Source: Hypericum androsaemum
Lineage: Eukaryota > Streptophyta > Magnoliopsida > Malpighiales > Hypericaceae
Length of the DNA stretch: 64,000 bases
Assembly: GCA_963995505.1 (NCBI GenBank)
Contig: OZ023195.1
Location: forward strand, 7,088,109 to 7,152,108
Direction: 5' to 3'
The notes under the pieces were generated by a model, which was given only the letters and a program-made list of their open reading frames with translations, was not told where the DNA came from and ran no database searches. Made by a program: the position numbers and the translations under genes. Below are positions 9,723 through 19,049 of this stretch, one piece after another (the stretch's first letter is position 1; each line of letters opens with the position of its first letter).

Positions 9723-12700
9723 ATGGCTGCCATGTTAATAATATCGCCACGTACCCAGTTGGTCATAGATTCCAACTATGGAGCTCGTTGTAACGGTATG
9801 TCTCCCAAACTTTTCTTCCTCACGATACCAAGTTTGAGCCATTCATCAGGAAGCAGGAGGATGAGGAGAGGGAACAGTCCTCTTGTGAGGAGTGTGGCTA
9901 GTGATCAGAGGCGGGAGCTCCAATTTTCCTTGAACCAAGGTGGGTTTTTGTTTTCACCAATGCCCGAGTTTGATTTTAGCTTAATCAGAGTTCTCGAATT
10001 CGAGCTCCGAGAATGCTGCATTAAATCTTCACGCGGAGAGCATTGGCGCACTTTATGGTTCGACTCGGCTCGAATTTTGAATTAGTCAGTTAAGCGAATA
10101 TTCGGATATTGAGCAATTTTACCAAAATTCGCTCTCTTAAGATCTAAGTGCATAACTTAATGTAGGTAGTTTTCTTGCTAAGCTTGCGTCATTCTATATT
10201 ACTCCTTGTTATTTCATGAATCCTCCCCTTTATTCCTATATGTTATGTGTAATTCATTATCTTGTCTCATTTAAGCTTACCTCTAGAATTTGTTGTCCAA
10301 AAACAATGTTGATGTCTCTGTGGTTAATAAGTTGTTGCATACTGCATATGGCAGCTTCATCCATAGATACATTCGCTCCGGACTCTGCATCGGTAGCCTC
10401 GAGCATCAAGTACCACGCGGAGTTCACGCTGTCTTTCTCCCCTGATCGGTTTGAGCTGCCAAAGGCCTACGCTGCAACGGCTCAGAGTGTCCTCGATTCG
10501 CTCATCGTCAATTGGAACCGTACGTATGAGTACTATGACAGGATAAACGTTAAACGGGCGTACTACTTGTCTATGGAGTTCCTGCAGGTTTGCATTGCCC
10601 CGTTCCAGCTTCTTAACTTGGTATAGGATGTGAATTTAGCTTGATCTGATCCATGTCGAGCGGTTCTTAGGCCGTTGCGGAAGGCACGCATATTTGGTTC
10701 ATCCGGTGTGCTCATCAGCTCTTGATTTGTTCCCGATTGTTGCAGGGAAGAGCGTTGCTGAATGCGATTGGCAATTTGGAGCTGACGGGACCTTACGCAG
10801 AAGCTCTGAGAAAGCTGGGGCATAACTTGGAAGATGTAGCTAGAGAGGTCGGATAGTTGCTTTCCGTTTTCATCTCTAATCGTTCTTGCCTGGTTCGTTC
10901 GTGGAATGCCGAACAACGTTCTGATCTTTCGTGGAGCTTTAAGCCGGTCTAACATTATGTTAGCTGAAGGTGACAGGAGCCAGATGCCGCACTTGGAAAT
11001 GGTGGGCTAGGGAGGCTTGCTTCCTGCTTCCTAGACTCCCTTGCGACGCTAAATTATCCGGCGTGCGGGTATGGATTGAGGTACAAATATGGCCTGTTCA
11101 AACAGCTTATCACGAAAGACGGCCAGGAGGAAGTTGCAGAAAGTTGGCTTGAGGTACTACTACCTGACCACATTACCATTACAATGTAGTACTGTACTTG
11201 TGATGGAACAATGTGGATTAAGGTATGAATTGTTCAGATGGGTAATCCGTGGGAGATTGCGAGAAATGACGTATCATATCCGGTTAAATTCTACGGTGAA
11301 GTCATTTTCAAGCCTGATGGAAGCAAAGAGTGGGTTGGAGGAGAAAGCATAACAGCTGCAGCTTATGACGTCCCAATTCCAGGGTATAAAACTAAGACCA
11401 CAATCAACCTTCGATTGTGGTCCACCAAGGTTGCACCAGCCGAGTTCGATTTACACGCATTTAACGCTGGAGATCATGCCACATCGTATGAAGCTCTCAA
11501 GAACGCCGAAAAGGTTCCGAAACTTGTCAACTTTATACGAAACAAAATGGTTTTCCTTGAAGCTGAATTGTGGAAATTATGTACAGTTTTTGGCCTAATG
11601 GAATAACTTACCTTTGCTGCCAGATTTGCTACGTGTTATACCCGGGAGATGAATCAGTAGAAGGCAAGACTCTTCGGTTGAAGCAGCAGTACACACTCTG
11701 CTCGGCATCTCTGCAAGATATAATTGCTCGGTTCGAAAGGAGATCAGGAGAACCTGTTGATTGGGATTCATTTCCGGACAAGGTTGCTGTTCAGATGAAT
11801 GATACTCATCCAACACTTTGCATTCCGGAGCTTATAAGAATACTGGTGGATGAAAAAGGTTTGAGATGGAAGCAAGCCTGGGAGATCACTCAAAGGTACT
11901 TCGCCGACCCTCGGAGTCCATACTGGGTCTATGAAGATTCGTTATTTGAATTAGCCCACCCTCGGAGTCCGTTCTTAATCTTCTATCCTATTGTCTTATG
12001 GCAGAGCTGTTGCATACACAAACCACACCGTTCTCCCCGAGGCTCTAGAGAAATGGAGCTTTGATCTTATGCAGGAATTGCTTCCTCGGCATGTTGAGAT
12101 CATAAGGACGATTGATGAAGAGGTTAGAGTCCTGGAAAAGTTGATCACCCTTTTTCCGGTCTCCATCGGCAGACATGCTTCTTTTTCTTAACGTAACATC
12201 TCTGCAATGTATTGACCAGCTGATTCAAACAATCATAGCGGAGTACGGCTCAGAGGATCTGGAACTGTTGGAGCAAAAGATAAAGAGCATGAGAATTCTT
12301 GACAACATTGAACTTCCCGATTCCGTAGAATCGCTGTTCAGGTCAGAAGAAATTTCTGCAGCGGATGCCATAAAAGATGCTGAGGTTTCTGGTGAAGAAA
12401 AACAATCCCCTGACGACGATGAGGATGAGGAAGAGGAGAAGGAAGAAGAAGAGTCTGAAGAAGATAACGGAACACAAAAGAATAAGGCAGTGTTTGAACC
12501 TGATCCGACGAAGCCAAAGCTAGTCCGCATGGCTAATCTATGTGTTGCTAGCGGTCACGCGGTGAATGGAGTTGCAGAGATTCATAGTGAGATTGTGAAG
12601 AATGAGGTCTTCAATGACTTCTACCAGGTAAGTAAAAGTCATTTCTTCCCTATGTCCTCTGACCTGAAAAGGATTCTAAATCATCATCATCTCTAACTAT

Positions 12701-14644
12701 ATTTGAACAAGTTGTACTGATAGTATCTTACAGACTGGTTGGAGAGGAGAGGCACTTAACTTCGATTTCTTGATTGTAGTTATGGCCTGAGAAGTTTCAG
12801 AACAAAACAAATGGGGTGACACCAAGAAGATGGATTAGATTCTGCAATCCGGGTCTAAGCAAACTCATAACCAAGTGGACAGGAACAGAAGATTGGGTAT
12901 TGAACACGGAGAAGCTTGCGGTACTTAGAAAGGTATGGTTGTACATTCCGCGTTCTCGAGCTAGATTTTCTAAAAGAGCAAGTGGTTACATCCAGTTCTA
13001 GACTGCAAATACCTCAATATATGTTCTCTCGAATCAGATTTCTAGTGTTTGTTTTGATGATGCTTTCCCTTCGCAGCATCGATATTGCACGTCGAGCTTT
13101 GACAAGCCTGGTTTTTCTGCAGTTTGCAGACAATGAGGATCTACAATCAGAATGGAGGGAGGCAAAAAGAATAAACAAGATTAAGGTTGCAGATTTCCTG
13201 AAAGAAAGAACTGGGTACATTGTGAATCCCGATGCAATGTTCGATGTACAGGTCATTCTCCGCTTATCAACTCTTCGTCCGCTCATTCTCAAGCAGGGCA
13301 TTCATGATCCTGATTCTTTTCTGGAGTTTGTCCATAAACCTTGGGAACATTCCCTGCTTCTTTCTGTTATCTTGATCAGGCAGCCACCTAAATCCAAGGA
13401 ATAACTTCTCTAATGTTCAGGTGAAACGAATTCACGAGTATAAGCGGCAGTTGCTTAACATCTTGGGGATTGTATACCGGTACAAGAAGATGAAAGAAAT
13501 GAGTCCCGAGGAAAGGACATCAAGATACGTTCCCCGGGTATGCATATTCGGAGGCAAAGCTTTTGCGACTTACGTGCAAGCCAAGAGGATCGTCAAATTC
13601 ATCACTGATGTTGGATCTACCATCAATCATGATCCAGAGATCGGTGATCTCTTGAAGGTAAGCCTGACCAAGAAAACTTCAGCAGTACTTCCTGATACAA
13701 ATTCGCCCACGCCTTAACTACGAATGATGATGCTTGTTTAATTTCCGATGTCGCTTCAGGTTGTCTTTGTTCCAGATTACAATGTGAGTGTTGCAGAAGT
13801 ACTCATTCCCGGAAGCGAGCTTTCCCAACACATCAGGTACATATACAGGTTCTGGTTTCATGGGAAGTAGGGGAAGATGAAGTTCCTTCGCTTTATTTCT
13901 AACTGGCCTCACCGGTCAATCTGCTTCCTCTTCTTTCATCTTGTTATTTATGTTTCCATAGTACTGCTGGTATGGAAGCTAGTGGAACCAGCAACATGAA
14001 GTTCGCAATGAACGGTTGCCTCCTTATCGGGACGTTGGATGGAGCCAATGTCGAAATAAGGGAAGAGGTCGGAGAAGATAACTTCTTCCTCTTCGGTGCC
14101 ATGGCTCATGAAATTGCAGGCCTGAGACAGGAACGGGCAGAAGGACAGGTAAGTCCTCAGTCCAAAATGTATCACTGCCAAGTTTCCATCACTGGACCCT
14201 CATCATCTACCCTTCTCCTAGTTTGTGCCCGACCATCGGTTCGAAGAAGTGAAGGAGTTTATCAGAACTGGCATTTTCGGAACCTACAACTACGAAGAGC
14301 TCATGGAATCTTTGGAGGGAAACGAAGGTTATGGACGAGCGGACTATTTCCTTGTTGGCAAGGACTTCCCTGCCTACATTGAATGCCAAGAGAAGGTTGA
14401 TGAAGCCTACCGAGACCAGAAAGTGAGTGTCCATGGCTAATCCAGTTTATCTTCAAACCGATAATTGTTTGCATTCTCTGATATATGTATGCCTGATATT
14501 TCTTCTTGCAATTTTGAGCAGAGGTGGACAAGAATGTCGATCTTGAACACGGCGGGTTCGTACAAATTCAGCAGCGATCGCACCATCCACGAGTATGCCA
14601 GAGACATATGGAGTATTGAGCCTGTTCTGTTACCTTCACTGTAG
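9723..14644 (+). CDS. PHO1: Plastidial alpha-1,4-glucan phosphorylase, L isozyme
   Basis: PLP-dependent enzyme that reversibly transfers glucosyl units between alpha-glucan and phosphate in starch metabolism. Fifteen exons close in frame to 969 residues, the usual length: 9723-9939, 10355-10587, 10746-10847, 10977-11153, 11238-11513, 11624-11895, 12005-12122, 12220-12627, 12780-12932, 13123-13251, 13421-13657, 13760-13836, 13962-14148, 14222-14422, 14522-14644. All introns are GT-AG. The Ser/Arg-rich N terminus is a plastid transit peptide. Conserved blocks include [59 protein letters not shown] and [11 protein letters not shown], whose Lys (about residue 813) carries PLP. Exon 8 encodes the L-isozyme-specific acidic insertion (about residues 509-560), almost pure Asp/Glu in its middle; in other plants this insert lowers affinity for large glucans and is a proteolysis target. 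No broken splice site or stop was seen. Confidence 0.96.
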
Positions 14645-15038
14645 CACTGCTTATGTACCAAGTCCAGAAATGTTTCTTTCAGTTGCAACCTTCTTTTTCT
14701 TCTGTTGGAGACTTTTTCTGGTCTAGTTTCTGGCAGTTTGACATCATAATTACGGTACCAGGAAAAGAAAAGAATTGACAAAGAATAAGCCACCAAGAGA
14801 CATGTTATATCCTTCCCAAGTACGTACCTCTACATAAATCACATCCCAATTAACAGAACCTTATAACAAACTTGAGCGGACACTGTCGCTCATCGCCAAC
14901 CTTCAGTCACTAGATCAACCGCAGCAAAATGTTGAATCGAGTACAGCAAGCACAACTTTTCAAGAGATTAAAGAGTGAGGATACGAGAGAGCAAAATGTA
15001 CTTCATCAATTAATTAGGCACTTGATGCATAAGAGAGC
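14645..15038. other. PHO1 3' flank
   Basis: 3' UTR and terminator region of PHO1, which faces the 3' end of the minus-strand coiled-coil gene. Nothing else was seen. Confidence 0.45.
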
Positions 15039-15755
15039 TTACGAATTCCTTTCCTGACCCAATTCTGCAACAAAATTATCTGGTTCAGGATTTCCACCTT
15101 TAACAACAGATATTGTTGTCCCATCGTGTTCACTTGAAACGCCAGCAGGATTAGTTACTTCCACAACCTTATGTTGGACGCCTACCGAACCACCATCTGC
15201 ACCTTCTGTGCTCATGCTCACAGCACCGTTACTAGCATCGTCAACAGAGCCCTCGGTTGTTTCCTCTTTCGCGACATCCTCACCAGAAATATCATCTCTC
15301 CTATCAAGTTTGTCATGAGCCGGAACACTAACTTGGTTGTCTTCTGCTGCTCCTGGGAGACTCAAATTGTCTACAACAACATCCCCTTGCATCGCGCTAC
15401 CATCTTCATGAACTTCTGAATTAGGAGGCATGGCATCTTGATGATCAAGCAGCTGTTTCCAATTCAAAAGTATTATTTTTGGCAATTTCTTCTTCTTCTT
15501 TCGCTAGTTTTCTATAATGGTTGATGACATGCTGCAGCCTTTCCAGCCCAGCAACAAGATTTCCATAACGGCCTTGCAATGTCTTTTCCAGCTCCTTGTG
15601 CTTCTGAACTTCCTCCCACAGACCATTAATCCGGTGAGATGCAGGTAATTGCTCTTGCTTCTGCAAAGCTTGAAAGCATTCCAGCTCTGTCCGAGCCGTT
15701 TCCATCTGCTTTAAGGTTGATTCAATCGGAGAAAGGAGTTGCCTTTCATCCCGGA
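15039..15755 (-). pseudogene. Broken coiled-coil protein fragment, family not identified
   Basis: On the minus strand an exon-like frame begins after an acceptor (ATTAG|ATCCGG, about 15755) and reads IRDERQLLSPIESTLKQ, then ELEKTLQGRYGNLVAGLERL and HYRKLAKEEEEIAKN, a heptad-rich helix. It ends in a stop at 15445. A second frame, overlapping by about 40 bases, carries on with an acidic, low-complexity tail (DDISGEDVAKEETTEGSVDD) to a stop at 15039. No GT-AG pair joins the two, so a frameshift is likely. About 90 bases further upstream, around 15840-15890, GHEDETLDEFAEAHK can be read, perhaps an earlier exon. The layout could suit a CTD-interacting (RPRD1/CID-type) protein, but I cannot support that identity. 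Confidence 0.5.
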
Positions 15756-16082
15756 TCTAATAGTTCAAAAAAATGAAACCAACCTTGCTAAGCCAAATGC
15801 ATTTCGTGTAGGGATGTGAATAAGATCATTCATACATGTTTTGTGTGCTTCTGCAAATTCATCGAGGGTTTCGTCTTCATGCCCCAATTGATCGACGGAT
15901 ATAAAGAGCCTCGTCGTTTACCGAACTATCATCCTGCCTGCGATGGATTACATGAAGTCAATGCTTGGCAAACAGAATATCACCAGAGAACACAGGTGCA
16001 AAAAACTATCAGAATCCGTCGTCTTAAAAAAGCCGTTTGCTCTGTAACGATGCAACTTTTTTTTGAAGGTAACTTATTGCAC
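15756..16082. other. Possible decayed upstream exons of the coiled-coil gene
   Basis: Minus-strand word similarity (see the preceding entry) is confined to about 15840-15890. The rest is without recognisable content. Confidence 0.3.
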
Positions 16083-16150
16083 CATGATATTGCCAAGGTT
16101 TGAACCTTTGACCTCTTAAAAATTTACAACGCCTTGTGTCGTTAGGCTAC
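16083..16150 (-). mobile_element. SINE-like tRNA-derived sequence
   Basis: On the minus strand GTAGCCTAACGACAC (A-box-like) is followed about 30 bases later by AAAGGTTCAAACCTTGG (good B box, GGTTCAAACC). The spacing fits a tRNA-derived promoter. Ends and tail were not determined. Confidence 0.38.
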
Positions 16151-17306
16151 AAAGATTTTTGCAACAATGCAACAACTTCAGAGTGGTAAGCTAATTCACT
16201 GGAACATGCAATTCCCACTGCAATACTTTTGATCTCTTCCTAAGTAATGCTTGTTTCCCTGGCTATTCTATCAGACATATCTTCCTCAATCTTCTTCTCT
16301 GGTTCAGGATTCTCTCCTCCAAGCATAATGGCATCCATCCCCTTTCCCATCCGAAGTTCGTTGGGGGGTTCTCAAAGGGGTCATTCCCGGTCTTGGTGTC
16401 TCCGAGTAATTAACTAGAAGGGCTCGAGTTGCACCACTACCTACTGCGGTGGTTTCAAATCGGACGTCGAGCTCCGGGAAGCGGTGGTTTTTCGGGAATC
16501 GGGCTATCAGTGACCGGTCCTTTAAATAGGTAGTCCCGAGTTTGTTATGTGTGGGTTTCCTGGCCCAATTAAATAGGCTTATAGTGGGCTTCGGCAGTTG
16601 TTACTTGTCAGGAGGCTGATGACCGAGTTAGAACCATAATTTTAAAAAATATCGGACCGCTGATCATTCGATGTAGCGGCTCATTTTTAAGGAAAAAAAA
16701 TCGGCGGTTCGACCGGAACTTGTGTAAAGTAGCCTTGAAAGTTTGAAGCAACCATCCATCCCCATTAATCACCTTATTCTCAGAAGCCTTAAAGCAACCA
16801 TCCATCCCCACTAATCACCTTATTCTCAGAAGCCTTGAAACAATCGACACAAAAAGATTATAAAAAAAAAGAGGGTGTTCTGGTTTTTATTTTTAATTTT
16901 TGAGACAAAGAATTAACATTTCAATACTTGGATCAACGAAAGATAAAAAGGAAATAGAGGGCTTTCTTACTTCTAAAAATTCCAAAATTACACAAATCCG
17001 AACCTTGAAAATTCCTAAACCAAATCCTTCTCTGCGCAGATGAGCCTCTTGCCTCCACTTCCATGGCTTCACATCCTTCTCTCTTTTCCGTTGGGCTGTG
17101 GCTTTCAATTTAGGCGATTCTGGTATTTTAGTAAATGGAAGGGAAGGGTAGAACATGGCAAAGGAAAACTAAAAAGAGAAGGGAACCTTAAAAAAATGGA
17201 GGGTGTCAAGGCAGAGAAATTTACCTCTTGAGGCGAAGGTGTGTTCTTTTCTTTTAATTAAATGAAAAGAAAGTAGAAGAGATGTGAATTTCAATTAATC
17301 CTTATA
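16151..17306. other. Intergenic, no gene seen
   Basis: Mixed-composition sequence, with a GC-rich patch near 16380-16560 that may be an LTR relic. The tandem repeat below is the only structured part. Confidence 0.35.
16746..16838. repeat. Two-copy tandem repeat, 46 bp unit
   Basis: AAGCAACCATCCATCCCCA, a short variable triplet and then ATCACCTTATTCTCAGAAGCC occur twice with a period of 46 bases and only about two differences, so this is a fairly recent local duplication. Confidence 0.75.
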
Positions 17307-17315
17307 TTTTTATTA

Positions 17316-17640
17316 GGGAAAAGTATACTTTTATACCTTGTGGTTTCACAATTTTTGAGATATGATCCTGTAGTTTAAAAACGACCATTTGAATCCTATG
17401 GTATGCACCCTCGTATCACTTTTAGGCTTGGATGGCTCCCCGAGCCAAATTTGACTCCGAACCAAAAAATGGAACCATTTTGTTGCTGAGTTGGAAGACA
17501 TGTCATAAATTTTTATCCCATTTGACAATGTGAGTTGCCTAAAGTTAAAATATCTATTTAATCCCTATTTTATTTATAGCTTTCATAAAAGCCCTTTCTC
17601 TCTCCATCTTCCTCTCTCCTCTCTGGTTCGTCTTCTTCCT
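17316..17640. repeat. Left terminal inverted repeat of the Pack-MULE
   Basis: Pairs with 18425-18753 in inverted orientation. Identity looks like roughly 75-80 percent by eye and continues inward through a pyrimidine-rich tract (CTCTCTCC). Confidence 0.75.
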
Positions 17641-17894
17641 CCCATCCTCCCTCATTCAAGCAAGCAAGCAAATAACAGCCCAAAAAAGAACATCACCCAG
17701 AAACCAAAATTCTCTTAAAATACATAAACCCATAAACACAAACACATAAATCCATAAACATAAACACACAAACAACACATAAAACAGAACCCTTCTCTTA
17801 AATTCTTCTCTCCCCAATTTCTAAACAAAAATAAAACCCTAATTTTTTTTTTAAAAACTCCTAGATGGAAACTGAGTAATCGATAAGTGAACAA

Positions 17895-18265
17895 GGGATC
17901 CAATATTTGGAAGAGGTAAAACGCGTTGTAGGCCACCTCGAGCCCGTCGAGTTCCAGCGTGGCGTTGACGTAGGATGACCTACTGGCGTTGACCCGACTA
18001 CCACCTGACAGGATGACCCCGAGCTCCCTCCCCCAATACCCCACCGCTAGGGAGTCGTAATCGACCGAGAACAGGTCGGCGTTGCGGACCCGGACGGTGA
18101 GGTTGAAGGAGAGGTCTAGGGTCGGGGCAGGAGGGGTTGAGATTGACTTATTTGAGGTGGATCCGGGTTAGCTAAACGGTCAGGTCGGAGGGGAAGAGGA
18201 GGTAGACAGAGAGGCAGAGGAGGAGGAGGCCCGAGGAGCGGAGGAGGCACGTGGTGGGGTTGGGG
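17895..18265 (-). pseudogene. Captured LEA_2 / NDR1-HIN1-like (NHL) gene fragment
   Basis: On the minus strand, from about 18265, CLLRSSGLLLLCLSVYLLFP is a membrane anchor of the kind NHL proteins have. Then LDLSFNLTVRVRNADLFSV, YDSLAVGYWGRELGVI and SSYVNATLELDGLEV make up the core of the LEA_2 domain. Between anchor and domain there are at least two in-frame stops (DLTV-stop, HLK-stop), and similarity ends after about 120 codons, so no complete protein can be made. The fragment is much more GC-rich than the TIRs around it. NHL proteins act in membrane-associated defence and stress responses; this copy is presumably a dead passenger, unless it yields antisense or small RNA. Confidence 0.8.
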
Positions 18266-18424
18266 TTTAGGTACTAGAGGACGATGATAATATTTTGTTG
18301 GCGTTCTTGGTTGGTCAGGATCGGGGCGTAAGGGATGGAGGAGTTTTTGGGGTTCTTGATTGCTTGTGGAATTTTATTTGTTAGGTATTGGTACCATGTT
18401 AAAAAGGCAATTAATGTTGGTGCT

Positions 18425-18753
18425 TTAGGAGAGAGAGGAGAAGGAGGAAGAAGCGGGAGAGAGGGGAGAGAGAGAGGGGTTTGTTTTGAAAAATATAAAC
18501 AAGTAGGGACTGAAATGTATATTTTAATTCTTGCCAACTCATACTGTCAAGCGGGTTAAAAATCTGAGGTGGCTACCAACTCAGCTGCCAAACGGTCCCA
18601 TTTTTTGGTTCGGAGTCGAATTTGACTCGGGGAGCCATCCAAGCCTAAAAGTGACACAAGGGTTCATACCACAGGATTTAAAACGTCGTTTTTAAACTAC
18701 AGGATCATATTTGTCAAAATGCAAAACTACAATTACTAAAAGTGTACTTTCCC
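18425..18753. repeat. Right terminal inverted repeat of the Pack-MULE
   Basis: Inverted partner of 17316-17640. Its inner end is the purine-rich run GAGAGAGGAGAAGGAGG, complementary in character to the pyrimidine tract at the inner end of the left repeat. Confidence 0.75.
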
Positions 18754-18762
18754 TTTTTATTA

Positions 18763-19049
18763 ACACTATAAAATATCTATATTAACAATTAATGCTATAA
18801 AATATGTGAATTGTAGATGCACTTAACACTATAAAATATGTAAATTGTATATAATTAATGCTTACATTTTATTAATAATGTGAATTTTACCTTATAATTA
18901 TTTTGCCATGGAGTGTCAAAATTTTCTTGTGAGAATTGTTACTAATTCTAACCAATTTGATTGCAGTAGTACGTTTGGCTGTAAAATAACAGTTTAGACA
19001 TTTATAGGGTGACAAGGTACAAACCTCCTATCATTTTGTCACCTCGCAT
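18763..19049. other. AT-rich spacer with short direct repeats
   Basis: The word CTATAAAATATGT-ATTGTA recurs two to three times between 18768 and 18860. No gene. Confidence 0.4.

Larger units (their letters stand above)
17316..18753. mobile_element. Pack-MULE-like element carrying a LEA_2 gene fragment
   Basis: A 1438-bp element begins GGGAAAAGTATACTTTTA and ends TAAAAGTGTACTTTCCC. Its inverted repeats are very long, about 320 bases each, with distinctive shared words such as GGCTTGGATGGCTCCCCGAG, ACTCCGAACCAAAAAATGG and GATCCTGTAGTTTAAAAACG. A perfect 9-bp target duplication TTTTTATTA flanks it (17307-17315, 18754-18762). The interior holds a minus-strand fragment of a LEA_2/NHL gene and no transposase. 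Long TIRs, a 9-bp duplication and a host gene fragment are the defining features of a Pack-MULE. The fragment is degenerate, so capture is not recent. Confidence 0.85.

Noticed and set aside
11570..12064. Continuous frame through a PHO1 intron
   Set aside because: It bridges exon 6 and the following intron by chance; skipping 11896-12004 gives the conserved phosphorylase sequence with proper splice sites.
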